A stretch of DNA of 10,551 nucleotides, from assembly GCA_030271565.1 (NCBI GenBank), contig JARXKR010000067.1, positions 1,217-11,767 of the forward strand, read 5' to 3'. Below are positions 1-6,682 of the stretch, one piece after another. A program made the position numbers and the translations under genes. The notes under the pieces are model-generated. The model was not told where the DNA came from. It ran no database searches and saw nothing but the letters and a program-made list of their open reading frames with translations. This DNA comes from Pseudomonadota bacterium (GTDB taxonomy: Bacteria; Pseudomonadota; Alphaproteobacteria; Sphingomonadales; Sphingomonadaceae). How positions within the stretch are numbered: the stretch's first letter is position 1; each line of letters starts with the position of its first letter.

Positions 1-187
1 GCCAGCGCCGGTCCACACCTAGTGAGACCCGCAGGCCAACTCCAGCATTTGCACCCAAGTGGCAATTTTGCCGCGCAGTTCAGCAGATGTCGGACCCACG
101 ACGCGCACTGGGCGCCCGTGGCACTGGGCCCATGCAGCCATGAAGCCGGAATTTCGGCCAGGTTGACGGATTAGGGAAACTTACCCC
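1..187. other. Left-edge region without a recognisable gene
   Basis: I find no supported gene here. Short open frames run through it but give arginine- and proline-rich sequence that I do not recognise. One frame reaches a TAG at 20-22 and could be the last codons of an upstream gene, which cannot be judged from six codons. Small symmetric words are present: GGCAATTTTGCC at 61-72, and a 9-base direct repeat GCACTGGGC at 105-113 and 121-129. The promoter of the DUF4167 gene probably lies here, but no convincing -35/-10 pair stands out. Confidence 0.5.
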
Positions 188-1009
188 TTGAATAATAACA
201 ACAATAGCAATCGCGGTAACAACAACAGCAACAACAATAACAACCGTCGTCGCGGCCGTGGCAATCGGCCAGGCGGGGGAAGTGGTGGCGGTGGTCAGCA
301 GCTCAACCGGATCGATAGCCGGGCGCGCGGCAATGCCCCCCAGTTGCTCGAGAAATACCGCAAGCTGGCGCAGGATGCGCACCTCAACGGTGACCGCGTC
401 CAGGCCGAATATTACCTCCAGTTCGCCGATCACTATTTCCGCGTGACCGCCGACAGCCGGGTCCGCACCGACGAGCAGCGTGCCCGCCCGGGCGAGCGCT
501 TCGAGGGCGGCAACGAGGACGGCGACGACGGTTCGGATTTCTCGCTCGACAACGACTTCCCCACCTTCAACCAGCCGAGCTATGAGCGCGGACCGCGCGA
601 AGATCGCCCGCGCCAGATGCCGCAAGAGCAGGTCGCGCACGCGCCGCGTGACGGCAACCGCAATGAGGAAGCAGCCCCGCAAGACGCAGAATCCGATGAC
701 GGCGAAGCGAGCGAGCAGGACGCGCAGCCCAATCCGTATGAGCCGCCCGCCAATCCGTTTGTGCGCGATCGCAACCGTGGCGGCCTCAAGCCGCGCCGGG
801 TCAATCGCCCTGCGCATGACGATGCCGGGACTGAGAGCGATGAGGGCACCTTCGAACCGGCCGGGCTCGATCCCGCCATGCTGCCCCCGGCCATTGCGGC
901 GAGCCGCGCTGCCGAACCGGCCGCAGAGGAAGCCAAGCCGCGCCGTGGCCGTCCGCGCAAGAAGCCGCTCGAGGGCGATGCCGGCGAAGCGCTCGAATCG
1001 GTTAGCTGA
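188..1009 (+). CDS. DUF4167 domain-containing protein with AT-hook-like tail
   Basis: Protein of 273 residues. The first 20 or so residues are almost all Asn, followed by an Arg/Gly stretch and a Gly run. Residues about 45-82 form a conserved helical block (LLEKYRKLAQDAHLNGD, then QAEYYLQFADHYFRV), which is the hallmark of DUF4167, a family found in Alphaproteobacteria. The rest is acidic, Pro-rich and probably disordered. Residues about 250-262 (KPRRGRPRKKPLE) contain the RGRP core of an AT-hook, so binding to DNA or RNA is an inference; the family's role is not established. The start is TTG at 188: an in-frame TGA at 164-166 leaves no ATG or GTG upstream, and AGGG at 173-176 is a weak ribosome site. 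lnt follows after 9 nt, so the two are probably co-transcribed. The Asn codons form an AAC/AAT repeat that could vary in length. Confidence 0.85.
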   Translation: MNNNNNSNRGNNNSNNNNNRRRGRGNRPGGGSGGGGQQLNRIDSRARGNAPQLLEKYRKLAQDAHLNGDRVQAEYYLQFADHYFRVTADSRVRTDEQRARPGERFEGGNEDGDDGSDFSLDNDFPTFNQPSYERGPREDRPRQMPQEQVAHAPRDGNRNEEAAPQDAESDDGEASEQDAQPNPYEPPANPFVRDRNRGGLKPRRVNRPAHDDAGTESDEGTFEPAGLDPAMLPPAIAASRAAEPAAEEAKPRRGRPRKKPLEGDAGEALESVS

Positions 1010-1018
1010 TCCGGGCAA

Positions 1019-2590
1019 TTGCCCCGCCTGACCAATCTTGCGGTGAACCACCCTCGGCTGACCGCGCTACTGCTCGGTGCGCTGTCCGCGTTGGGGTTTG
1101 AACCCTGGGCACTGTGGCCGCTGACCCTGCTGGCCTGCGCTGCGCTGATCGCGCTGTTGCAGGCCGCGCCAAGTCGCAAAGCCGCATTGCTGCTCGGCTG
1201 GTGCTTCGGGCTCGGCCAGTTTGCGTTGGGGCTAAACTGGCTCGCCACTTCGTTCACCTATCAAGCCGCAATGCCGGCCTGGCTGGGTTGGATCGCGGTC
1301 TTGCTCTCCGCGTGTTATCTGGCGGTCTATCCGGCGCTGGCAACCTTCGCGGCATGGCATGCCCGCGCGCGAAGCATTGCATTGGTGCTGGCACTGGCCG
1401 GAAGCTGGATCGTCGCCGAATGGCTGCGCGGCTGGGTCTTTACCGGTTTCCCGTGGAACCCGCTGGGCGCGGTTTTGCTCGGTCCGTTCGAGCAACCAGG
1501 TGCGGCGCGTGCCTTGCCGTGGCTCGGAACCTTTGCACTGTCGGGTCTCGCAATATTGCTGGCCGGAATGTGGCAAATCGGCATTGCGCGCTTTCGCAGC
1601 GATCGCCGCGCGCTGATCCTGCTCGCGCTGCCGCTGCTGATCCAGCTCGGTCCGACGCTGGTGCCGCCCGCCAGAGAAGCCTCCAGCAAGGTGCCTTTCG
1701 CGCTGGTCCAACCCAATATCCCGCAGGACGAACTTAACGATCCGGCGAAATTCCCCGAAAACTTCGAGCGGCTGGCAACGCTGGTGCCACCAGCCGCAGC
1801 GGGACAAGGCGCGCTGTTGCTGTGGCCTGAATCTGGCGTGTCGGACTATCTGCGCAGCGGCTATCCGGCGGCTTACTACTTCGACACCTTTGGCGCCGAT
1901 CCGGCAGTAGCGCGGGCGCGGCTGGGCAAGGTGGTCGCACCGGGACGGTTGATGCTGACCGGTACAGTCGACCTCGAATTTCGCGGCGACCGGGCCTACG
2001 GCGCGCGCAATGCGGTGACCGCTATCGACGGCACCGGCGCGCTGACCGCGAGTTACGCCAAGGCGCATCTGGTCCCTTACGGTGAATACTTGCCGATGCG
2101 CAGCCTGCTCACTCCGCTCGGACTCAACCGGCTGGTGCCGGGCGATTTCGATTTCTTGCCGGGTCCGGGTCCGCAAACGCTCGATCTGGGCAAGTTCGGC
2201 AAGGCCGGGGTGCAGATCTGCTATGAAATCGTCTTCCCCGGCCATGTGATCGATGCCGCGCACCGCCCCGATTACCTGTTCAATCCCTCGAACGACGGCT
2301 GGTTCGGCAGCTGGGGCCCGCCCCAGCATCTGGCCCAGGCGCGGATGCGCGCGATCGAGGAGGGCATGCCGGTGCTGCGCTCGACCACCACCGGGATCAG
2401 CGCGGTGATCGACGCGAACGGCGTGGTCCGCCAGTCGGTCCCGCTGCACTCTGCCGGGGTGCTGCTGGGCCTCATCCCTAGGGCGCACGAGCCCACGCTT
2501 TTCGCGCGAACGGGCAACCTGCTGTCGCTTGGTTGGGCTTTCTTGCTGCTCACCGTGTCACTGGTTGCACTGCGCCGCAGACGGGGTTAG
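1019..2590 (+). CDS. lnt: Apolipoprotein N-acyltransferase
   Basis: Lnt is the inner-membrane enzyme that adds the third acyl chain, from a phospholipid, to the N-terminal cysteine of lipoproteins. The 523-residue length is normal for the family. Residues 12-220 are rich in membrane helices, and the stretch at about 135-150 (AEWLRGWVFTGFPWNPLG) is typical of Lnt. A nitrilase-type (CN hydrolase) domain follows from about residue 226 (FALVQPNIPQDE) to about 475, and a final membrane helix ends in a basic tail. The catalytic triad is visible: E271 in WPESG, K348 in YAKAHLVPYGEYLP and C401 in VQICYEIVFPG. The chosen start is TTG at 1019, 9 nt after the DUF4167 stop and with no strong ribosome site, so translational coupling is likely. 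GTG at 1043 is an alternative that would remove eight residues. metK lies 38 nt downstream, a common alphaproteobacterial arrangement. Confidence 0.95.
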   Translation: MPRLTNLAVNHPRLTALLLGALSALGFEPWALWPLTLLACAALIALLQAAPSRKAALLLGWCFGLGQFALGLNWLATSFTYQAAMPAWLGWIAVLLSACYLAVYPALATFAAWHARARSIALVLALAGSWIVAEWLRGWVFTGFPWNPLGAVLLGPFEQPGAARALPWLGTFALSGLAILLAGMWQIGIARFRSDRRALILLALPLLIQLGPTLVPPAREASSKVPFALVQPNIPQDELNDPAKFPENFERLATLVPPAAAGQGALLLWPESGVSDYLRSGYPAAYYFDTFGADPAVARARLGKVVAPGRLMLTGTVDLEFRGDRAYGARNAVTAIDGTGALTASYAKAHLVPYGEYLPMRSLLTPLGLNRLVPGDFDFLPGPGPQTLDLGKFGKAGVQICYEIVFPGHVIDAAHRPDYLFNPSNDGWFGSWGPPQHLAQARMRAIEEGMPVLRSTTTGISAVIDANGVVRQSVPLHSAGVLLGLIPRAHEPTLFARTGNLLSLGWAFLLLTVSLVALRRRRG

Positions 2591-2600
2591 AGCGCGGGAC

Positions 2601-2616
2601 ATAAAGCTTTCTTTAT
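2601..2616. promoter_or_regulatory. Palindromic candidate operator before metK
   Basis: ATAAAG-CTTT-CTTTAT is a perfect 6+4+6 inverted repeat in the 38-nt gap between lnt and metK, ending 12 nt before the metK ATG. A -10-like TATATC at 2614-2619 overlaps its right half. ArsR-family SahR/SamR regulators are known to control metK and ahcY in Proteobacteria by binding AT-rich palindromes, and this site fits that style. Assigning it to that regulator is inference, because no regulator gene is in the window. A SAM riboswitch is unlikely, since the leader is too short. Confidence 0.55.
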
Positions 2617-2628
2617 ATCGGATTTCCA

Positions 2629-3849
2629 ATGCGCAACACCTACCTGTTCACCTCCGAGAGCGTTTCCGAAGGCCACCCCGACAAGGTGGCCGACCAGATT
2701 TCCGACGCGGTGGTCGACCTGTTTCTGGGCATCGACAACGAGGCCCGGATCGCCTGCGAAACGCTGACCACCACACAATTGGTGGTGCTCGCCGGGGAAA
2801 TCCGCGGCCGCGGAATTTACGAAGATGGCCAGTGGGCGCCGGGCATTCCCGAACAGATCGAAGCGGCGGTGCGCGCCACGGTCAAGCGGATCGGCTACGA
2901 GCAGGCGGGGTTCCACTGGAACGAATTCCGCTTCGAAAACAATCTCCACGGCCAGTCGGCACACATTGCGCAGGGCGTAGATGCCGGGGCGGAGAAGGAC
3001 GAAGGCGCCGGCGATCAGGGGATCATGTTCGGCTATGCCAGCGATGAGACCCCCGATCTGATGCCGGCCACGCTCGACTACAGCCACAAGATCCTCGAGC
3101 GCATGGCACGCGATCGCAAGAGCGGCGTCGCGCCGTTTCTTGAGCCCGACGCCAAGAGCCAGGTCACGCTGCGCTATGCCAACGAACGCCCGGTCGAAGC
3201 GACCGCGATCGTGGTCTCGACCCAGCACGCGCCGGATTACTATTTCCACGGCGGCGAGGGCGATGAAGCCAAATATGCGACCTTGCGCAATTACGTCAAA
3301 GCCGTGATCGCCGATGTCATGCCCGCAGAATTGCTGACCGAAAACACCGTCTATCACATCAATCCGACCGGACGGTTCGAGATCGGCGGGCCCGACGGCG
3401 ATGCCGGGGTGACCGGGCGCAAAATCATCGTCGATACCTATGGCGGTGCGGCCCCGCACGGCGGCGGCGCGTTCTCGGGCAAGGATCCGACCAAGGTCGA
3501 TCGCTCGGCGGCCTATGTTACCCGCTACCTTGCCAAGAACGTCGTCGCAGCTGGCCTCGCGCGGCGCTGCACGATCCAGATCGCTTATGCGATCGGGGTG
3601 GCCGAACCGCTGTCACTCTACGTCGACTTGCACGGCACCGGGCAGGGTGCGACCGAGGGCCAGCTCGAAAGCGTGCTGCCCGCGCTGGTCAATCTGACCC
3701 CGCGCGGCATTCGCACCCACTTGGGACTCAACAAGCCGATCTATTCGCCGACCGCAGCCTATGGGCATTTCGGTCGCACGCCCGAGGGCGACCTGTTCCC
3801 ATGGGAAAAGACCGACCTGGTCGACAAGCTGAAAGCGGCGTTAAAGTAA
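2629..3849 (+). CDS. metK: S-adenosylmethionine synthetase (methionine adenosyltransferase)
   Basis: MetK makes S-adenosylmethionine from methionine and ATP in the cytoplasm, with release of phosphate and pyrophosphate. The 406 residues are slightly longer than the E. coli enzyme (384). Motifs seen in order are the N-terminal ESVSEGHPDKVADQISDAVV (residues 10-29, with the metal/ATP-binding H16 and D18), the family signature GAGDQGIMFGYA at 126-137, and the phosphate-binding GGGAFSGKDPTKVDRS at 278-293. The C-terminal domain is intact and the protein ends at a TAA. The ATG at 2629 is well placed directly before the conserved N-terminus; the ribosome site (GGAT at 2620-2623) is weak. It follows lnt closely and may also have its own regulated promoter at the palindrome at 2601-2616. 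The gene ends 7 nt from a convergent GST gene, leaving no room for a classical terminator. Confidence 0.98.
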   Translation: MRNTYLFTSESVSEGHPDKVADQISDAVVDLFLGIDNEARIACETLTTTQLVVLAGEIRGRGIYEDGQWAPGIPEQIEAAVRATVKRIGYEQAGFHWNEFRFENNLHGQSAHIAQGVDAGAEKDEGAGDQGIMFGYASDETPDLMPATLDYSHKILERMARDRKSGVAPFLEPDAKSQVTLRYANERPVEATAIVVSTQHAPDYYFHGGEGDEAKYATLRNYVKAVIADVMPAELLTENTVYHINPTGRFEIGGPDGDAGVTGRKIIVDTYGGAAPHGGGAFSGKDPTKVDRSAAYVTRYLAKNVVAAGLARRCTIQIAYAIGVAEPLSLYVDLHGTGQGATEGQLESVLPALVNLTPRGIRTHLGLNKPIYSPTAAYGHFGRTPEGDLFPWEKTDLVDKLKAALK

Positions 3850-3856
3850 GGCTTGT

Positions 3857-4540
3857 TCAGGCCGAGCGATAATCGGCGGTAATCACCCCGGCAGCCGCCA
3901 GTTCTTCCTCATGGCTGACCTCGCGCCAATCCTCGGCGAGCGCTTCGGCTTCCCACTGCAGCATCGCCGGGTGGACGAGGGCGCGGTCGACCCAGGCTTG
4001 GCCAGCACCGACGTCGAGTCCGTAGGTGCGGATGCGGAAAGCTACGGGCGCGTAGAAGGCATCGGCGGCGCTGAATTCTGCGCCCGCCAGCCACGGGCCG
4101 CCGAACCGGCTTAAGCCGCTTTCGAAAATCTCGCGGACGCGGGCGACATTGCGCTGCAGGCCTTCGCTCATCGGCTTGGGTTTGACGCGCACCCCGACGT
4201 TCATCGTGCAATCGTTGCGCAAATGGCCAAATCCGCCGTGCATTTCGCAAACCGCTCCCTGAGCGAAGATGCGAGCGTCTGAATCGGTCGGCCAGATGCC
4301 CTCGTGACGCTCGGCCAGGTAAAGCGCGATTGCCAGCGAATCGGCAACGATATGGTCACCGTCAATCAAAACCGGGACTTGCCCGGTCGGCGAAAACTCG
4401 CGGAAAGCGCGGTAATTATCCGGCTTGGCGAACTGCTCCAGCTGGTCGGTGAACGCGATCCCGAGTGCCTTCATCAGCACCCACGGGCGCAGGCTCCAGC
4501 TTGAATAGTTCCGGTTGGCGGTGATCAGCGTGTAAGTCAT
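3857..4540 (-). CDS. Glutathione S-transferase family protein
   Basis: Protein of 227 residues, normal for soluble GSTs. The N-terminal thioredoxin-fold domain (about 1-82) shows NYSSWSLRPW at residues 11-20, which supplies the candidate Ser residues that activate glutathione. It also has VP at 55-56 (cis-proline) and DS at 67-68 in the glutathione gamma-glutamyl-binding segment VADSLAIALYLAER. The C-terminal all-helical domain contains the FSAADAFYAP motif at 156-165, the usual N-capping and hydrophobic staple region. The SSWSLRPW pattern resembles bacterial zeta-like/YfcF-like GSTs, but the substrate cannot be told from sequence; conjugation, isomerase or peroxidase activity are all possible. 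The ATG at 4540 has no obvious ribosome site. The gene is convergent with metK, and its upstream side lies 35 nt from a 178-bp palindromic element, so its promoter is short or lies inside that element. Confidence 0.88.
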   Translation of the reverse strand: MTYTLITANRNYSSWSLRPWVLMKALGIAFTDQLEQFAKPDNYRAFREFSPTGQVPVLIDGDHIVADSLAIALYLAERHEGIWPTDSDARIFAQGAVCEMHGGFGHLRNDCTMNVGVRVKPKPMSEGLQRNVARVREIFESGLSRFGGPWLAGAEFSAADAFYAPVAFRIRTYGLDVGAGQAWVDRALVHPAMLQWEAEALAEDWREVSHEEELAAAGVITADYRSA

Positions 4541-4575
4541 GACGCGAAACTAGCGCCAACCGTGGCAACGCGAAA

Positions 4576-4753
4576 CCCTTCCCCTCGATGGGGGAGGGAT
4601 ACTGAAGCTTGGCGTGTCAGCGCCTAGCGCAGATTGGGTGGGGGTGAACTCTCGTTCGGGCGGAGCGCCTCAAGGCACGCGCACCCCCATCCAGCTACGA
4701 CGAGGCGGCAGGCCGCCAAGTCTTTGCATCCTTCCCCCGTCGAGGGGGAAGGG
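4576..4753. repeat. 178-bp MITE-like palindromic element
   Basis: The outer 71-72 bases of each end (4576-4646 and 4682-4753) are imperfect inverted copies of each other, separated by a 35-nt centre. Each arm begins with its own hairpin. On the left, CCCTTCCCC pairs with GGGGGAGGG around TCGAT with one G-T pair. On the right, CCTTCCCCC (4730-4738) pairs perfectly with GGGGGAAGG (4744-4752). The right arm also holds GGCGG/CCGCC at 4704-4717. It carries no gene and no clear flanking duplication. Its right edge directly abuts the stop codon (4754-4756) of the di-iron protein gene, so the 9-bp hairpin could end that transcript, although no U-tract follows. I infer a dispersed non-autonomous element; copy number cannot be seen here. 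Confidence 0.75.
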
Positions 4754-5416
4754 TCAGGCAGCATTTACCGCAGCTTCATCCGGCCAGTGTTCCATCCGCT
4801 CGCGCCCCGAATCGAGGAACAGCGCGGGCAACTTCGCCAGCATCAGGATCTTGTGGATGCACCAGTCGGCGGCGCGTTCGTTCCATTTGGCGGTGGCGCG
4901 GCCCTGGCGTTCGAGCCAGCGCTGGTAGGGCAGGAAGTGGTCGGGCTCGTCCTTGTGGACGATCTGGAAAATCCGCTTGAGGATCGGATCGGACATGATC
5001 AGCTTGTTCTTGAGGATGATCTCAACCTGACGGTAGCCGCGCTGCTCAGTCAGCATGATGACCCGGCACAGCTGCTCGAACTCGTCGGCATTGGCAAGGA
5101 CGTGGTCGGTATCGAGCTCTTCGATCGAGCAATGGAACACCCACTGGATGAACCGGTCGATATGCCCGACCCCGCTGTCGACCTGAAGTGGCATGCGCCC
5201 CTGCCGCTCGAACCAGCGGCGGAACATCACGTAATGCTTGCGTTCGTCGGCGCGGTGCTTGGCGATCTCGTCCTGGAACCCCTGATCGTCGGGGCAGCGT
5301 TCGCGCACGGCTGCGAGCACCCGGTCGAGCGAAGTGTACCCGCGAAATTCGTTGTAGATATAGATGGACCCGACAACATCGAGATAACGTTCGCGAAAGG
5401 CTGCCCGGACACTCAA
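4754..5416 (-). CDS. Ferritin-like di-iron four-helix-bundle protein
   Basis: Protein of 220 residues with no export signal and no membrane helix. The ligand pattern of a ferritin-like carboxylate-bridged di-iron centre is complete: E23 (YIYNEFRGY), E58-x-x-H61 (DERKH), E124 (MLTEQRGY) and E157-x-x-H160 (DEPDH), one set per helix. This supports an oxidase, oxygenase or peroxide/iron-handling role in the cytoplasm, but I do not recognise a named family or substrate. The start is TTG at 5416. GGAG at 5427-5424 sits 7 nt before it, inside the end of the upstream flavoprotein gene, and only 4 nt separate that gene's TGA from this TTG, so the pair is translationally coupled. The stop abuts a 178-bp palindromic element, so the last residues may have been shaped by its insertion. 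Confidence is high for the fold and low for the function. Confidence 0.85.
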   Translation of the reverse strand: MSVRAAFRERYLDVVGSIYIYNEFRGYTSLDRVLAAVRERCPDDQGFQDEIAKHRADERKHYVMFRRWFERQGRMPLQVDSGVGHIDRFIQWVFHCSIEELDTDHVLANADEFEQLCRVIMLTEQRGYRQVEIILKNKLIMSDPILKRIFQIVHKDEPDHFLPYQRWLERQGRATAKWNERAADWCIHKILMLAKLPALFLDSGRERMEHWPDEAAVNAA

Positions 5417-5420
5417 GTGC

Positions 5421-6554
5421 TCACTCCATCGTTGCGGCCAGTCCCATGACTGCCGCCGCGAATTCCTCGCGAAATTCCTGAACCACTCCGCGCGCGCTGC
5501 GGACCTGGTCGATCAGGCCTACGCCTTGACCCACGAAGTAGGAAACGAGTTCGCGGGCCTGTTGGTTCCCGCCCAATACCGCCTTTTCGATCCTTTGGAA
5601 ACTCGGCTCGGAGACCATGCCCATTAGCGGCATCGGCAGCGCGCCCGGCCCTTCGGTACTGTCCCATGCCTCGTGCCACGCGGTCTTGAGCTGGCGCGCT
5701 GGTTTTCCCGTACGGCTTCTGGACCGCACGGTGTCGCGGCTGCGGGCCGCGATCATCTTGTCGCGGAAGGCTTCGCTGGTTTCCGCCTCGGGCGTGGCGA
5801 GCCAGACCGATCCGGTCCACGCACCCTGCGCCCCCGCCGCCATCATCCCGGCCATCTGGCCGCCGGTCATGATCCCGCCGGCGGCCAGTACCGGGATGTC
5901 GTATCCGCCTTTGGCCAATGCGCGCACGACCTCGGGGATCAGAACCAGCGTCGAAACCTCGCCGCAGTGCCCGCCGGCTTCGGTGCCTTGCGCGACAATG
6001 ATGTCGACCCCGGCCGCCGCCTGCCGCAGCGCGTGCTCCTTGGCCCCGACCAAGGCCGCGACCGGAATGCCGCGCGCCTTGCCCTGCGCAATCATCTCGG
6101 GTGGGGCGATCCCCAGCGCGTTGGCGATCAACCGGATCGGGTGCCGGAATGCGACCTCCATCAGGGCATAGCCGTTTTCAGGCGTGATTCCCGAGCGTCC
6201 GCGCCATGCGACTACTTCCTCTGGCGGCACCGCGATGCCGTACTGGCCGAGCAGGTCGGCGGTGAAAGCCCGGTGCTCAGCCGAGATCGCTTGCGCGCGG
6301 GTGTCGTTGTCGGCCATCGCGGCGACGCGCGGATCGACCACTTCGGGGACCAGCACATCGACCCCGTAAGGCGCGCCCTCGATATGTTCATCGATCCAGG
6401 CGAGCTCCTCTTCGAGCTGCTCCGGGGTAAAGCGGGTCGCGCCGAGCACCCCGAACCCGCCCGCCTTGCTCACCGCCACGACAACGTCGCGGCAGTGGCT
6501 GAAAGCAAACAGCGGAAACTCGCACCCGGTCAGCCGGCACACATCGTTGTTCAT
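5421..6554 (-). CDS. Nitronate monooxygenase-family FMN protein
   Basis: Protein of 377 residues of the 2-nitropropane dioxygenase/nitronate monooxygenase family (COG2070), a TIM barrel with FMN. Seen in order are the N-terminal AVSKAGGFGVLGAT (residues 27-40), AQGTEAGGHCGEVSTL (188-203) with H196 at the position of the family's proposed catalytic histidine, and the phosphate-binding PVLAAGGIMTGGQ (221-233) followed by GAQGAWTGSVWLAT (241-254). The family oxidises alkyl nitronates such as propionate-3-nitronate, but many members are uncharacterised flavin oxidoreductases or enoyl-ACP reductase-like, so the substrate is open. The ATG at 6554 has a good ribosome site, GAGG at 6563-6560, spaced 5 nt. 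It lies downstream of scoAB on the same strand, separated by a 128-nt gap that holds an inverted-repeat element, and is coupled to the di-iron gene. Confidence 0.9.
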   Translation of the reverse strand: MNNDVCRLTGCEFPLFAFSHCRDVVVAVSKAGGFGVLGATRFTPEQLEEELAWIDEHIEGAPYGVDVLVPEVVDPRVAAMADNDTRAQAISAEHRAFTADLLGQYGIAVPPEEVVAWRGRSGITPENGYALMEVAFRHPIRLIANALGIAPPEMIAQGKARGIPVAALVGAKEHALRQAAAGVDIIVAQGTEAGGHCGEVSTLVLIPEVVRALAKGGYDIPVLAAGGIMTGGQMAGMMAAGAQGAWTGSVWLATPEAETSEAFRDKMIAARSRDTVRSRSRTGKPARQLKTAWHEAWDSTEGPGALPMPLMGMVSEPSFQRIEKAVLGGNQQARELVSYFVGQGVGLIDQVRSARGVVQEFREEFAAAVMGLAATME

Positions 6555-6582
6555 CGTTACCTCAATCGCGAAAGCCGATCAG

Positions 6583-6670
6583 CGCGCGACCTTCGACAGG
6601 CTCAGGCTGAGCGGGTGTTGCGTCAAAAGTTCAAAACCCCGCTCAGGCTGAGCCTGTCGAAGCCCGCGCG
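6583..6670. repeat. REP-like inverted repeat, core TTCGACAGGCTCAG
   Basis: Two 33-bp arms (6583-6615 and 6638-6670) are inverted copies with 3 mismatches, separated by a 22-nt spacer. Each arm contains CTTCGACAGGCTCAG, and the inner words CTCAGGCTGAG are nearly self-complementary, so a long cruciform or RNA hairpin can form. It fills most of the 128-nt gap between scoB and the flavoprotein gene. Similar palindromes are, as I recall, dispersed in many copies in sphingomonad and other proteobacterial genomes. Here it could end the scoAB transcript or stabilise the mRNA 3' end. Confidence 0.85.
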
Positions 6671-6682
6671 CAACCCTTTCGA

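Noticed and set aside
105..129. Direct repeat GCACTGGGC twice, 16 nt apart
   Set aside because: Only two short copies in a GC-rich stretch, with no further unit; not enough to call a repeat array or an operator.
80..1051. Long minus-strand open frame opposite the DUF4167 gene
   Set aside because: It is the mirror of GC-rich, low-complexity coding sequence. Its hydrophobic Val/Ile run is only the complement of the Asn codons, and it has no recognisable domain.
1232..2488. 418-codon minus-strand open frame opposite lnt
   Set aside because: High GC opens antisense frames. The plus strand encodes an intact Lnt with its full triad, while the minus product is Arg/Gln-rich without known motifs.
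2591..2628. SAM riboswitch in front of metK
   Set aside because: The 38-nt leader is too short for the SAM riboswitch classes I know, and the symmetry there is a compact DNA palindrome.
2587..3459. 290-codon minus-strand open frame opposite metK
   Set aside because: It lies antisense to a highly conserved gene and shows no domain of its own.
3850..3864. Hairpin terminator between metK and the GST gene
   Set aside because: GGC...GCC around 3850-3864 gives only a short stem with a wobble pair and no U-tract, and it overlaps the GST stop codon.
4634..5449. 271-codon plus-strand frame through the palindromic element and across the di-iron gene
   Set aside because: It runs through the non-coding inverted repeat, and its remainder is the complement of a convincing di-iron protein.
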